From an uncultured Acetatifactor sp. (lineage in GTDB: Bacteria > Bacillota > Clostridia > Lachnospirales > Lachnospiraceae), in NCBI GenBank assembly GCA_947581865.1, contig CANPWA010000010.1, forward strand, positions 1 through 64,000: 64,000 bases of DNA, given 5' to 3'. Position numbers and translations under genes: made by a program. The notes beneath the pieces were generated by a model, which saw only the letters and a program-made list of their open reading frames with translations, searched no databases and was not told the DNA's origin. This document shows positions 18,781-27,728 of the stretch, piece after piece; within the stretch, counting starts at the first letter, position 1; each line of letters opens with the position of its first letter.

Positions 18781-19359
18781 CTACTTTACAAACCCCATTC
18801 CGGCGTCCTCACAGGAAAATCGGAACCAGACCTTTCCAATGATGTCCGCATCCTTTACCGCTCCCACATTCGCCGAGCGGCTGTCCTCACTGTTGTTGAT
18901 ATTGTCTCCCAGACAGAAATACTCCCCCTTCCCCATGGTCAGAGGATTCTCCGCGATTCCCGCATCCAGGATTTTTTCGTCTGTCCAGCCACTCTTTTCT
19001 CCGTTGATATACAGGGCTCCATTCTCGATCAGCACTTCATCCCCTGCAACTGCCACCACGCGCTTGACATAATAATGGGCATTCTCATTGCCGTTGGGCA
19101 GAAAGACGATCACATCCCCCCGCTTGGGCGACGAGATCGCATAGACAAAACGGTCGATCAAAATCTCCTGACCGTTGTACAGCCCGGGCTCCATGGAACT
19201 TCCCACCACACCCGTGATCATTCCATAGAAATGCACGACCACCACCGCGATAAAAATGGCAGTAAAAATCCCGAATATCCAGCTGAAAATCTCCCGCAGG
19301 AGTGCGGAGCTTATTTTCTTTTTACGATGATAGAAACTCAGACCTTTTTGACGCGCCAT
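18781..19359 (-). CDS. lepB: Signal peptidase I (second copy)
   Basis: A 192-residue type I signal peptidase. A basic N-terminus (HRKKK) precedes the anchor helix at about 25-45. Catalytic residues are in VGSSMEPGL (Ser) and YYVKRVVAVAGD (Lys), with box E GDNINNSEDSRSAN. It differs clearly from the first copy in this window, so it is not a recent duplicate. It lies after the rplS terminator, so it may depend on read-through or on a promoter I cannot see. The ribosome site GGGGTGA is weak. Confidence 0.95.
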   Translation of the reverse strand: MARQKGLSFYHRKKKISSALLREIFSWIFGIFTAIFIAVVVVHFYGMITGVVGSSMEPGLYNGQEILIDRFVYAISSPKRGDVIVFLPNGNENAHYYVKRVVAVAGDEVLIENGALYINGEKSGWTDEKILDAGIAENPLTMGKGEYFCLGDNINNSEDSRSANVGAVKDADIIGKVWFRFSCEDAGMGFVK

Positions 19360-19405
19360 ATCCGTTTCACCCCGGCTGTTCAGACATCCATGCTGTATTC
19401 ATGGG

Positions 19406-19438
19406 CAAAAAGGGCAATCGCATTTCTGCAATCGCCCT
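19406..19438 (-). terminator. Terminator after rplS
   Basis: On the minus strand AGGGCGATTGCA, a GAAA tetraloop and TGCGATTGCCCT form a 12-bp stem (two G-U pairs), followed by TTTTT. It lies 15 bases past the rplS stop and ahead of lepB, so it would end or attenuate transcription in the middle of the ribosomal cluster. Confidence 0.8.
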
Positions 19439-19453
19439 CTTATCCCGCTCATA

Positions 19454-19801
19454 TTATTTTACAAGCTCTTTTACTTTCGCTTTCTTACCCACACGGTTTC
19501 TCAGGTAATTCAGCTTTGCGCGTCTTACTTTACCGCGTCTGACTACCTCAATCTTCTCTACATTGGGGGAATGCAGGGGCCAGGTTTTCTCAACACCGAT
19601 ACCGTTGGAAGTCTTTCTCACGGTAAAGGTTTCCCTGTTGCTGCCGCCCTGGCGCTTCAGGACAACACCCTCAAACACCTGGATCCTCTCGCGGTTACCC
19701 TCCTTGATCTTGCCGTATACCTTAACGGTATCTCCGACACGGAAGTCGTCCACGTTCTCCTTCAACTGCTCTGCTTCAATTTCTCTGATAATATCACTCA
19801 T
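19454..19801 (-). CDS. rplS: 50S ribosomal protein L19
   Basis: A 115-residue ribosomal protein at the 30S-50S interface. [27 protein letters not shown] and the C-terminal [20 protein letters not shown] are characteristic, and length is normal. AAGGAGG precedes the ATG. It has its own likely promoter just upstream and a strong terminator just downstream, so it may be expressed apart from the rest of the cluster. Confidence 0.98.
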   Translation of the reverse strand: MSDIIREIEAEQLKENVDDFRVGDTVKVYGKIKEGNRERIQVFEGVVLKRQGGSNRETFTVRKTSNGIGVEKTWPLHSPNVEKIEVVRRGKVRRAKLNYLRNRVGKKAKVKELVK

Positions 19802-19878
19802 ACTGAGCCTCCTTCATAAAATGGATGTTCTTAATACATTCCGTAACAGAGGACCATCTCGTTTTCACAACATGAATT

Positions 19879-19907
19879 ATTTTAACATACACAATCCTAT
19901 TTTGCAA
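19879..19907 (-). promoter_or_regulatory. Probable promoter for rplS
   Basis: TTGCAA, 17 bases, TAAAAT on the minus strand, about 75 bases ahead of the L19 start and only about 60 bases past the trmD stop. The -35 matches four of six consensus bases and the -10 five of six. Confidence 0.5.
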
Positions 19908-19914
19908 GCATAAT

Positions 19915-19962
19915 TTCAGCCTTATTTTCAGCCTTATTTTCAGCCTTATTTTCAGCCTTATT
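19915..19962. repeat. Four perfect 12-bp tandem repeats after trmD
   Basis: TTCAGCCTTATT occurs four times without change, with a partial fifth copy toward the trmD stop. In the trmD frame the region after the TGA stays open for about 22 codons and would read as repeated Lys-Ala-Glu-Asn. Repeat number can change by slippage without breaking that frame. Confidence 0.9.
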
Positions 19963-19968
19963 ACAGCC

Positions 19969-21384
19969 TCATTTCTCCAGCCGCCACAGGCTCTCCCGGG
20001 ACAGATACAACCCAAGGTGCTCCTGAAGCCTCACGGATGCCTCATCCCCCTCGCAGATCTGCCCATAGGGCGTATAACCCATCTCCAGCTGTCTGTTGAT
20101 GCAGAATGCCTCCAGCGACGCGCCAAATCCCTGCCTTCGGAAATCCTCCTCCACATAGAGCATCCCCAGACTTCCGTCGCTGTACCAGCCTGCAAAGCCC
20201 ACCAGCCGCTCCTCCACAAAGGCGCCGTACAATGCCCCGGGCTCCATGCGCAGGGCAGGATATCGGGTCCCGCTGCGGCCGCAGCACTCTGCCACACGGG
20301 GAAGATACTCTCTGCCCAGAACCCGGATATCTTTATGCCGCACCCGGAGAGATTTTTTTTGAGTGCAGCACGCCTGCAGGCACCGGGATGTCATCTCAAA
20401 TCCCAGCTCATCCCGCATAAGCTTTGCCAAAAACTCCTGGGACGCCACCGCAGACTTTGTCTCCTTCGGCACGGCGGAAAGCAGCCTTCTTCCCTCCGCC
20501 TCATCCTTTGCCGTGATCATACACAGCCTGCAGCCTCTGTCATAGATCAGCACATTGTTCTTGTCGTTTCGCAGGATCTCTCCCCGCCCCCGCGCAAGAC
20601 TCTCCATCATGTGCAGATTGTGTCTCTTGTCCCGGGCAAGTCTTTCAAGCAGGTTCTCCTGCTCCTGATAGCGGGCGTACAGATCCGGTCTGCGCTCCTT
20701 TGTCAGGGCGACGGACTGCTCCAGCCTCCAGTCGGAAACCTTTTTATGGTCTCCTGAAAACAACACCCCGGGAACGCTTTTCCCGTGCCAGACCTCGGGG
20801 CGGGAATACTGCGGATACTCCAAAAGATACCTGTGGAAGCTCTCCGTCTCGGCGGAATCCCCATTGTGCAGCACTCCGGGCACCAGGCGGGATATGGCAT
20901 CGATCATCACCATTGCCGGCAGCTCTCCCCCGGTGAGCACATAGTCGCCGATGGAAATATAATCTGTCACGATCTCCTCCAGCGCCCTGGCGTCAATTCC
21001 TTCATAATGCCCGCACAAAATAACGAGATCTTCCTCCTGCGCCAGCTCCATGGCACGGCTTTGGGTGAAAGGCTGCCCCTGGGGCGTCACATAAACGGTG
21101 CGAAGCCTTCCTGCCCCGCCGGTTTCCGGAACCGGGGATTTCCCTGCAGACACTCTGTCTTGCACGGATTTCCACGCGTCATAGACGGGCTGTGCCTGCA
21201 TCAGCATTCCGGCGCCGCCCCCATAAGTATAATCGTCCACTTTCCCGTGTTTATCCTGTGTGAAATCGCGGATATCCACCGCATGAATCTCTATGAGTCG
21301 GTTTTCCACCGCTCTCCCGATGACACTGGTGTTGAGCCCGTCCAGTACCATCCCGGGAAACAGGGTCAGCACATGAAATCTCAT
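19969..21384 (-). CDS. trmD: tRNA (guanine37-N1)-methyltransferase fused to a GNAT acetyltransferase
   Basis: A 471-residue protein. Residues 1 to about 240 are complete TrmD, which methylates G37 next to the anticodon with S-adenosylmethionine: HGKVDDYTYGGGAGM, LCGHYEGIDARALEE, and the trefoil-knot segment YISIGDYVLTGGELP are all present. TrmD is normally about 240-250 residues. A linker follows, then from about 275 to the end a GNAT domain of the FR47-like type, with the acetyl-CoA loop RRQGFG near 418 and YGQICEGDEASVRLQEHLG. The frame is continuous with no internal ribosome site seen. It lies between rimM and rplS as usual. The GNAT substrate is unknown. Confidence 0.93.
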   Translation of the reverse strand: MRFHVLTLFPGMVLDGLNTSVIGRAVENRLIEIHAVDIRDFTQDKHGKVDDYTYGGGAGMLMQAQPVYDAWKSVQDRVSAGKSPVPETGGAGRLRTVYVTPQGQPFTQSRAMELAQEEDLVILCGHYEGIDARALEEIVTDYISIGDYVLTGGELPAMVMIDAISRLVPGVLHNGDSAETESFHRYLLEYPQYSRPEVWHGKSVPGVLFSGDHKKVSDWRLEQSVALTKERRPDLYARYQEQENLLERLARDKRHNLHMMESLARGRGEILRNDKNNVLIYDRGCRLCMITAKDEAEGRRLLSAVPKETKSAVASQEFLAKLMRDELGFEMTSRCLQACCTQKKSLRVRHKDIRVLGREYLPRVAECCGRSGTRYPALRMEPGALYGAFVEERLVGFAGWYSDGSLGMLYVEEDFRRQGFGASLEAFCINRQLEMGYTPYGQICEGDEASVRLQEHLGLYLSRESLWRLEK

Positions 21385-21408
21385 TGCAGCCTCCTTTTTC
21401 TTCCGGTT

Positions 21409-21942
21409 TCAGCCCTTTTCTCCGGACGGCTCCTCATCCAAAAGCCCCTCCAGCACATGCACCCGGATCCACCCTTCTTCCACATTGACCTGAAGGATGC
21501 ACTGTTTGATGGCGGGAAGCAAAAGCTCCCTGCCGTCATTCATGTCTATGACATACACATCGTTCGCCCCGGTCTCCAGCACCTCCCGCAGCGTCCCGAG
21601 TTCCCTGTCCTGCTCATCCACAACCTTGAGCCCCATCAGATCGGCGACAAAATACTCGTCCCTGCCCAGGCGCACGGCATCCTTTCTGGCAACCATAAGA
21701 CTGCCCTGGCGGAATTTTTCCACATCATTGATGTCGTCTAACCCCTGAAACTTCAGAATCACCATCCGCTTAAAAAACCTGACACTCTCAATCTCCAGCT
21801 TTAGGCGCTGTCCCCTGATGTCCAGGATCACTTCCTTCAGCCGTTTAAAACGCTTCGGGTCGTCTGTCGTGGGAAACACCTTCACCTCCCCTTTCAGCCC
21901 ATGTGTGGAGGTGACGATCCCAACCTGAAAATAATCTTCCAT
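21409..21942 (-). CDS. rimM: 16S rRNA processing factor RimM
   Basis: A 177-residue 30S maturation factor that binds S19. The N-terminal QVGIVTSTHGLKGEVKVFP and the PRC-barrel part (DEYFVADLMGLKVVDEQDRELG, then GANDVYVI) are both present. It directly precedes trmD (24 bases). Past the barrel a short acidic tail ends the protein. Confidence 0.96.
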   Translation of the reverse strand: MEDYFQVGIVTSTHGLKGEVKVFPTTDDPKRFKRLKEVILDIRGQRLKLEIESVRFFKRMVILKFQGLDDINDVEKFRQGSLMVARKDAVRLGRDEYFVADLMGLKVVDEQDRELGTLREVLETGANDVYVIDMNDGRELLLPAIKQCILQVNVEEGWIRVHVLEGLLDEEPSGEKG

Positions 21943-22061
21943 CCTCTAATCCTTTTTCAAACCTTTCCGCGGGCTACCGTCTATCTTCCTGCGCGTGTGC
22001 GCCTGTTTCCATGCCGTTCAGAAAAAAAGGAGAAACATGACCCGCACGTTTCTCCCCGATC

Positions 22062-22289
22062 TCAGACGATTTCCACGTCCACTCTTGTATTATCTTTGGA
22101 CGATGCCGCCTTCACCACAGTGCGGATTGCCTTGGCAATTCTGCCCTGCTTTCCGATGACCTTACCCATATCGGAAGCAGCCACATGCAGCTCAATGACG
22201 ATATTTTTTCCTTCTGTCTTCTCCGTCACAACAACCTCATCCGGATGATCCACAAGTGCCTTTGCAACTACTTCAACTAATTCCTTCAT
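22062..22289 (-). CDS. khpA: KH-domain RNA-binding protein (YlqC/KhpA)
   Basis: A 75-residue single KH domain. The nucleic-acid loop is GKVIGKQGRIAKAIRTVV. KhpA proteins bind RNA, often with KhpB, and influence cell division and small-RNA stability in Firmicutes. Two ATG codons are adjacent; the second (22289) is better spaced from GGAGG. It occupies its usual place between rpsP and rimM. Confidence 0.95.
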   Translation of the reverse strand: MKELVEVVAKALVDHPDEVVVTEKTEGKNIVIELHVAASDMGKVIGKQGRIAKAIRTVVKAASSKDNTRVDVEIV

Positions 22290-22313
22290 CATCCACCTCC
22301 AAAGAACTGATTC

Positions 22314-22559
22314 TTATTTCTCGATGCCGGCCGCCTTGAACAGTTTTCCTACTACCTCTGTGGGCTGAGCGCCGTTTGCCAGCCATTTCTTAGCAAGCTC
22401 CTCATCGATCTTAAAAGTGCTGGGATCCGTGTTGGGATCATAGGTGCCGATCTCCTCGATAAATCTGCCGTCTCTGGGAGAACGGGAATCAGCTACGATG
22501 ATTCTATAAAAAGGAGCCTTCTTCTGTCCCATTCTTCTCAATCTGATTTTTACTGCCAT
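22314..22559 (-). CDS. rpsP: 30S ribosomal protein S16
   Basis: An 81-residue ribosomal protein with the standard start [31 protein letters not shown], quoted here only to its first motif RLRRMGQKK, and normal length. GGGAGG precedes the ATG. It follows ffh by 56 bases and leads into the KH-domain gene. Confidence 0.98.
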   Translation of the reverse strand: MAVKIRLRRMGQKKAPFYRIIVADSRSPRDGRFIEEIGTYDPNTDPSTFKIDEELAKKWLANGAQPTEVVGKLFKAAGIEK

Positions 22560-22615
22560 TTCTTTTTCCTCCCTGTGGAATAAAATATTGTTGTCTGCCC
22601 CGAAGGGCTGTATGC

Positions 22616-23992
22616 TCAGAAGGGAAATCCACCCTTCTTACCGCCGAAACCTCCCAGACCGCCGAACATTCCGCCGTGGCGTTTCCCTCTGCCGCCCATC
22701 TGCTTCATCAGCTTCTGGCTCTGTTCAAACTGCTTGACAAAGCGGTTCACCTCAGCGATGTCCACACCGGCCCCCCTGGCGATCCTATGTTTTCTGTGAG
22801 GGCTTAACAGTTTGGGGTTGCTGCGCTCCTCCAAGGTCATGGAGAGCACGATCGCCTCCATATGTTTTAACTGCTTTTCATCGATCACAGACTCTAAGTC
22901 CCCCGCCTTGATGCCAAGCCCCGGAAGCATCCCCAGAATACTGGTCAGACCTCCCATGTTGCGCATCTGCTTCATACTCTCGAGATAGTCGTTGAAGTCG
23001 AACTTTCCTTTCTGCATCCGACCCGCCATCTCGCGTCCCTTGTCCTCGTCGATGTCGATATTTTCCTGCGCTTTCTCGATCAGGGAGAGCACATCCCCCA
23101 TGCCCAGGATCCGGCTCGCCATTCTGTCCGGGTAAAACTGCTCCAGATCGGAGAGTTTCTCGCCCATGCTCACAAAGAGAATGGGTCTGCCTGTCACAGC
23201 CTTTATGGAAAGTGCCGCACCGCCGCGGGTGTCGCCGTCCATCTTGGACAGCACCACACCGTCGATGCCCACCTTTTCGTCAAATTCCTTCGCCACATTC
23301 ACGGCGTCCTGACCGGTCATGGCATCCACCACCAGCAGGGTCTGATGAACCGTCACCTGCCGCTTGATCTCCTGCAGCTCCGCCATCATGTCCTCGTCCA
23401 CATGAAGACGTCCCGCCGTATCCAGGATCACCACATTATGCCCGTTCTTCTCTGCGTAGCGGACTGCCTCTCCGGCAATCTCTGCAGGCTTGTGACCGGT
23501 GCCCATGTCGAACACCTCCACATCCACTTTTTTGCCGTTTACATGAAGCTGCTCCACCGCTGCCGGCCGATAAATGTCACAGGCGACCAGCAGGGATTTC
23601 TTTCCCTTCTGTTTGAGTTTTCCCGCGATCTTGGCGGTTGCGGTGGTCTTACCCGCACCCTGAAGCCCCGCCATCATGATGACCGTGACGGACTTGCCGG
23701 GCTGCATGGCGATCTCCGTGGTCTCGCTCCCCATGAGAGAAGTCATCTCCTCGTTTACGATCTTGATGACCATCTGACCGGGGTTGAGCCCATTCATCAC
23801 ATCCTGACCGATGGCTCGCTCCTCCACGGACTTCACAAACTGCTTAACCACCTTGAAGTTGACATCCGCCTCCAAAAGAGCCATCTTGACTTCCTTTAAG
23901 GCAGTCTTTACATCCTCCTCGGTCAGACGTCCCTTGCCGCGCAGGTTTTTAAACACACTCTGCAGTTTGTCCGTTAAACTCTCAAACGCCAT
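22616..23992 (-). CDS. ffh: Signal recognition particle GTPase Ffh
   Basis: A 458-residue SRP54 homologue that binds signal sequences and 4.5S/6S-type SRP RNA and docks on FtsY. The N domain is followed by the G domain with [16 protein letters not shown] and [13 protein letters not shown], and a methionine-rich M domain ending in a Gly/Lys-rich tail ([12 protein letters not shown]). I use the ATG at 23992 with GAGG upstream, not the TTG two codons earlier. The partner ylxM is directly upstream. Confidence 0.97.
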   Translation of the reverse strand: MAFESLTDKLQSVFKNLRGKGRLTEEDVKTALKEVKMALLEADVNFKVVKQFVKSVEERAIGQDVMNGLNPGQMVIKIVNEEMTSLMGSETTEIAMQPGKSVTVIMMAGLQGAGKTTATAKIAGKLKQKGKKSLLVACDIYRPAAVEQLHVNGKKVDVEVFDMGTGHKPAEIAGEAVRYAEKNGHNVVILDTAGRLHVDEDMMAELQEIKRQVTVHQTLLVVDAMTGQDAVNVAKEFDEKVGIDGVVLSKMDGDTRGGAALSIKAVTGRPILFVSMGEKLSDLEQFYPDRMASRILGMGDVLSLIEKAQENIDIDEDKGREMAGRMQKGKFDFNDYLESMKQMRNMGGLTSILGMLPGLGIKAGDLESVIDEKQLKHMEAIVLSMTLEERSNPKLLSPHRKHRIARGAGVDIAEVNRFVKQFEQSQKLMKQMGGRGKRHGGMFGGLGGFGGKKGGFPF

Positions 23993-24036
23993 TCCCAATC
24001 CTCAACCAATCCTGCCGCCATAAATCCGTGAGTACC

Positions 24037-24390
24037 TTACAGCTCTTCCAAAAGCTCTCCCGCAAGCTCCCGGATCCGTCCCATACAGTCACCGACGGAC
24101 GCACCCGGATCCTCTGCGGCGCGCTGCGCCAGCTGTTCAATTTCCCGGATCCTGCCTTTTGCGCCGACAAACCGTTCCACCAGATGGAGCTTTGCCTCAT
24201 AATCCTGCAGGATCCTGTCGCAGCGCCGGAGCAGATCGTGGACGCCCTGCCTGCTGATGCCGTGCTCCTGGGCAATTTCTCCCAGAGACATATCATGATA
24301 GACCGCATCCTCATAAATTCTTTTCTGATGATCTGTCAGCAGCTCTCCATAAAAATCATAGAGGAGACCCTGCTCAAAAATCTTCTCCAT
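24037..24390 (-). CDS. ylxM: SRP-associated helix-turn-helix protein YlxM
   Basis: A 117-residue UPF0122 protein. Its helix-turn-helix resembles sigma-70 region 4 (MSLGEIAQEHGISRQGVHDLL), followed by a long helix. In streptococci YlxM stimulates SRP assembly. It is the first gene of the cluster, immediately behind a near-perfect promoter. The ATG at 24390 is preferred over a GTG three codons upstream. Confidence 0.95.
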   Translation of the reverse strand: MEKIFEQGLLYDFYGELLTDHQKRIYEDAVYHDMSLGEIAQEHGISRQGVHDLLRRCDRILQDYEAKLHLVERFVGAKGRIREIEQLAQRAAEDPGASVGDCMGRIRELAGELLEEL

Positions 24391-24432
24391 GGCACTCACC
24401 CTGACGATCCGTGCTTTTTGACCGTCTTTGCT

Positions 24433-24461
24433 ATCATACTATAGATAAAAAGAGGTGTCAA
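24433..24461 (-). promoter_or_regulatory. Strong sigma-A promoter for ylxM-ffh-rpsP cluster
   Basis: TTGACA, 17 bases and TATGAT on the minus strand, with start expected about 35 bases ahead of the ylxM ATG. It probably drives the whole ylxM-to-trmD series. The -35 lies inside an inverted repeat (24454-24479). Confidence 0.85.
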
Positions 24462-24479
24462 GTATTTTTTCTTGACACC
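24454..24479. promoter_or_regulatory. Inverted repeat over the ylxM -35 box
   Basis: GGTGTCAAG, eight bases, CTTGACACC: a perfect 9-bp inverted repeat that includes the -35 hexamer of the ylxM promoter. The centre is T-rich. It could be a repressor operator or a terminator for something upstream; the position over the -35 favours an operator. Confidence 0.5.
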
Positions 24480-24730
24480 CTTCACTTTTATTCCTCCATC
24501 CTCAGCGATAAAAGGAGTTTCCTCTTTCTTCTTTTTCGGTTTGGGGGCTGGCATATAGCTGATTGCTGCTTTTATCGGTTTTACAAGCAGTCTGTCTTCA
24601 TAGCCCGATATGTAATTTCATCCAATTCGGATAACTGCCCTAAAATAAACTCTAAATTTGGCAGACTCATCAATAACATGGTCCACTTAAAAAGCGAAAA
24701 AGGAATCTCCAATTTTTCCCTTTTACAAAC
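24480..24730. other. Gene-free stretch with short unassigned minus-strand frames
   Basis: No intact gene. On the minus strand there is a 29-codon open frame beginning MSLPNLEFILGQLSELDEI and, in another frame, a Lys-rich piece PAPKPKKKKEETPF. They look like debris of a longer gene but I cannot name it. The base composition is lower in G+C than the flanking cluster. Confidence 0.35.
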
Positions 24731-25258
24731 TCAGATTTCATTCAAACACATATATGTGTACGATATAAATTGCTCCATATCCCTTAACAGCCCCTCCTGC
24801 AATTTATGACAGGTATCCAGCGCAAGCTGATATTGTTCTCTTGAAATGTCATTCATGGAAAGGGCTTCTTCCAATTCATCCCGATCATCCTCAATGATCG
24901 TTCCATCCGGATATACGATCAAATCCAGGTAAAGGTCTTCAAAATATGGAACCCCGTCCTGGTCCACGCCGCAAGATGCCGTCATATCTATATACCACAA
25001 AAGAATATCGTTCTTTTCATTTAGCATTGCCGTTATGCAATAAAAGTCATTTTCCGGCAATATGGACAGCCATTTCAATCCTTCATCGCATACAGTGATA
25101 TTTTCGCCATGAAATCTCCAGATCTGGGGCGCCGTTACCTTTTCTATATCGATCAGTCCAATATAGCCTTCCAACCCATTTATTTTTACTCGTTTCCCGT
25201 GAATCGTCCTTTTCTCAATACATTTCCATTCATCATAAGACAGCCTTTTTTTCTTCAC
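24731..25258 (-). CDS. DUF402-domain protein
   Basis: About 175 residues with the DUF402 (FomD/YgaC-like) core: WRFHGENITVCDEGLKWLSILPENDFY, then MTASCGVDQDGVPYFEDLYLDLIVYPDG, which contains the acidic residues that bind metal in nucleotide phosphatases of this family. A short helical tail follows. The best start is the GTG at 25258 with GGAGG five bases upstream; an ATG 15 bases earlier would overlap the ribosome site. It is the last gene in a leftward series starting with the DUF1295 gene. The substrate is not evident. Confidence 0.8.
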   Translation of the reverse strand: MKKKRLSYDEWKCIEKRTIHGKRVKINGLEGYIGLIDIEKVTAPQIWRFHGENITVCDEGLKWLSILPENDFYCITAMLNEKNDILLWYIDMTASCGVDQDGVPYFEDLYLDLIVYPDGTIIEDDRDELEEALSMNDISREQYQLALDTCHKLQEGLLRDMEQFISYTYMCLNEI

Positions 25259-25283
25259 ATATGCCTCCTTCATCCTTTCCCGT

Positions 25284-25978
25284 TCAGCCTATCGTACATA
25301 ATTTCCCTCTGAGAACATACCCTATTTTCTCATAACAGGCATTTGACGCAATGTAATCGGCATCTGTATAAAGCGTGGGAACATAGCCCTCATCTTTTGC
25401 CAGTTTCGTCACCTGATAAACTATATTTTCAGCATAATGTTTCCTGCGAAACTCCGGACGGGTAAACACAAGGTTGACCGATGCCATGCTGCCCTGTGCC
25501 GCATATTTGCAGCAGGCAACAGAATTTCTCTGTGAAACAGATCCATAAAGTCCACCAGTTCATCAACGTCCTCACTGTTGCAGCGATAAAGAAAACCGTC
25601 GGCGGTCTCAGCGGGCTTTACAGGATTCGGGCAATCATACGCAAACATATTGGTAAGAACGGAAATCGGTTTACCATCTTTCACCGCCCGATCTATAAAA
25701 TATTCTGCCAACTCATATTTGAGATTAAAGCGATATCTGCCATTCAACAGGGAAGACTCTGCCGCGATCCGATACACTTTCTCCTTTTCCGCTTCAGACA
25801 CATCATCCGGAGTCCATATCCATACCGGAAACGGATTACAGGTAAAGCAAATGATCATCCTTTCGTGGTCGGTCAAGATCAGCTCGCATTTCCCGCCAAT
25901 GATACGCCGAAGGACAAAAAACGTATATTTGTCACTCTCCAATAATTGATAATCTCTCTCATCTGCAAAGTTATCCAT
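25284..25978 (-). pseudogene. GNAT acetyltransferase broken by an internal deletion/frameshift
   Basis: The first frame (from the ATG at 25978, GAGG upstream) reads an N-terminal GNAT region to VDFMDLFHREI, then turns into unrelated sequence and stops near 25421. The C-terminal half, MASVNLVFTRPEFRRKHYAE with SNACYEKIGYVLRGK, continues in another frame from about 25500 to the stop at 25284. The acetyl-CoA loop is in the second piece. Compared with a usual GNAT, roughly 30 residues between the pieces are also missing, so an out-of-frame deletion fits better than a single-base error. The gene starts five bases after the upstream MmcQ-like gene. Confidence 0.8.
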
Positions 25979-25983
25979 CGCAT

Positions 25984-26754
25984 TCACCTCAAAGCGCCGA
26001 TTTCGGATTCTTTCAACGCCTCACTCAAACTTTCCGGGATCCCCCTGGGACCTCTCACCGCATGGATGCCATACGTTTCGCTCAACACATCCAAAGGAAA
26101 CCGATCCGGTTGATAGCGTTTCAGCAATTTTATTTTCATAAGGCTTGTCATATGGACTTTCCCGTCATCATAACGGCAGGGAATATCCGTCTGCGTCACC
26201 CTGCATTTATAAAGGATCGCCGAAACCGGAGCGGCGACATACAAAAACACGGTGTCCCCCGTTTTGATCCCCCTGCCCTGTTTCCAGTCGATCTTTGTTT
26301 CTTTCAAAAAAGCCGCTTCCACATCATAGTATTTCGGATTGGCCGGAATGAGCCACTCCCTTGCGGGTCTGAGCGCCTGTTTTGTCTGGGCGGATGCGGT
26401 TGCCATATAACTTTCCTCCACCCATCTGCAGATTTCGTCAAACAAAACCTCGCCCTGCAGGGAGATGGAGATCCAATTTCCTTTTCTGATATGATAGCCC
26501 CGGAAAAACCCTTCCTGCCGTACCAGGATATCCGCGAGAAACGGATCCGATATCTTCACATTCAGAATATCCACTATTTCCTCCGTTTCCAGTCCCAGCC
26601 TATTGCCCGGCACGTCCATCACAAGCGCAAACCACTTTTGATTGTCCCCATGCCGGAAGACCGTATAACCGGGATAGCGCCTCCATAAATATTCCGGAGA
26701 GGCCTTATATTGTTTCTTTAGATAAGCGAACAGCTGATCCCTGAAAGACCTCAT
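25984..26754 (-). CDS. MmcQ/YjbR family protein with C-terminal EVE/PUA-like domain
   Basis: A 256-residue protein in two parts. Residues 1 to about 125 are an MmcQ/YjbR domain (YTVFRHGDNQKWFALVMDV, then RKGNWISISLQG), a CyaY-like fold of unknown activity. Residues from about 130 resemble EVE/PUA-type domains (EWLIPANPKYYDVEAAF, GDTVFLYVAAPVSAILYKC), which bind modified bases in other families. GGGAGG precedes the ATG. I am sure of the N-terminal family and less sure of the second domain. Confidence 0.8.
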   Translation of the reverse strand: MRSFRDQLFAYLKKQYKASPEYLWRRYPGYTVFRHGDNQKWFALVMDVPGNRLGLETEEIVDILNVKISDPFLADILVRQEGFFRGYHIRKGNWISISLQGEVLFDEICRWVEESYMATASAQTKQALRPAREWLIPANPKYYDVEAAFLKETKIDWKQGRGIKTGDTVFLYVAAPVSAILYKCRVTQTDIPCRYDDGKVHMTSLMKIKLLKRYQPDRFPLDVLSETYGIHAVRGPRGIPESLSEALKESEIGALR

Positions 26755-26786
26755 ATATATTCCTCCCGTTCCAAACGATCATGAGT

Positions 26787-27593
26787 CTACAAGATCAGAA
26801 ATTTGTATTTTTCCACACTGTAAAGCGGCACAAAAGGCAGCAGGATCGGAACCGTCTTTACATACTCCCGATACTCCGGATCCGAGCCATAATTCTTATT
26901 CTGCCGCACCTCCAGCCGTCTGGCGCCGCTGAACATCACAAAGACGATTCCCGCATACCCCAGCAGCGCGACGATCCACTGTCCCACCGACCGAAAAGAC
27001 GTGATCCCCACCACCAGAACGCCCGTCCACAAGATCAACTCTCCGAGATAATTGGGACAGCGCACGAACCGAAACAAGCCCTTGTCGCAAAAACGCTTCG
27101 GGTCGATCTTTTTCTGCCGACTCTTGCTCAGATCCGACAAAGACTCCAGCAGGATCCCGCCAGCCATCAGAACCGTACCGATCACAAAGGATACCGTGCA
27201 GCCGGTGTCGCCGTTATCGTAACGATAGAAAATCGGCGATACCATAAACAAATACAGAATACCGCAGAAGATCCACAGCATTGCCTTCAGCCACAGCTTC
27301 ATACCGGAGCCGTCTTTGATTTCCGTCGTCATGTGCCTGCGATAGCTGCTGCTCTTTACTTCCCGATATAACAGATACCCGCTGAGCCGTAACCCATACA
27401 CTATCAGGAGCAGACAGCTAAGCGCCGCCGGAACGCTGAGCCCGTCCCGCAGCAGGATCAGCATCGCCGCTCCCTGCCCGGCAATCGCCAGCCCATAACC
27501 GATCGAGATGAAATACACATATTTGTAAAAACCGATCATGCAGCACACCAGCGCCACCAGAAACAGAACTCCAAATTCCATAGAAAATGCCAT
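26787..27593 (-). CDS. DUF1295 / isoprenylcysteine-methyltransferase-like membrane protein
   Basis: A 268-residue integral membrane protein with six or seven hydrophobic segments. The motif KGLFRFVRCPNYLGELILW is the signature of the steroid 5-alpha-reductase/ICMT fold, where it contributes to cofactor binding. The real substrate is unknown and annotation as a reductase would be a guess. The ATG follows GGGAGA. It leads a leftward run with the MmcQ-like gene, the broken GNAT and DUF402. Confidence 0.85.
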   Translation of the reverse strand: MAFSMEFGVLFLVALVCCMIGFYKYVYFISIGYGLAIAGQGAAMLILLRDGLSVPAALSCLLLIVYGLRLSGYLLYREVKSSSYRRHMTTEIKDGSGMKLWLKAMLWIFCGILYLFMVSPIFYRYDNGDTGCTVSFVIGTVLMAGGILLESLSDLSKSRQKKIDPKRFCDKGLFRFVRCPNYLGELILWTGVLVVGITSFRSVGQWIVALLGYAGIVFVMFSGARRLEVRQNKNYGSDPEYREYVKTVPILLPFVPLYSVEKYKFLIL

Positions 27594-27728
27594 AAACTCA
27601 TCTCCCTCTTTTTCTTTGAGTATATCAAAATACTCTGGCTTCTAAAACAAATATCACAAATGACAAATCATGATATATTCTTCCTCATTTTCATCTGCAA
27701 CTTCAAATCCCGTTCTTTGAAACGGGAA

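Noticed and set aside
19915..19962. Possible CRISPR array
   Set aside because: The units are 12 bp and adjacent with no spacers.
19794..20015. Minus-strand frame rich in IRLK repeats
   Set aside because: It is the 12-bp tandem repeat read out of frame, has no ribosome site and overlaps trmD.
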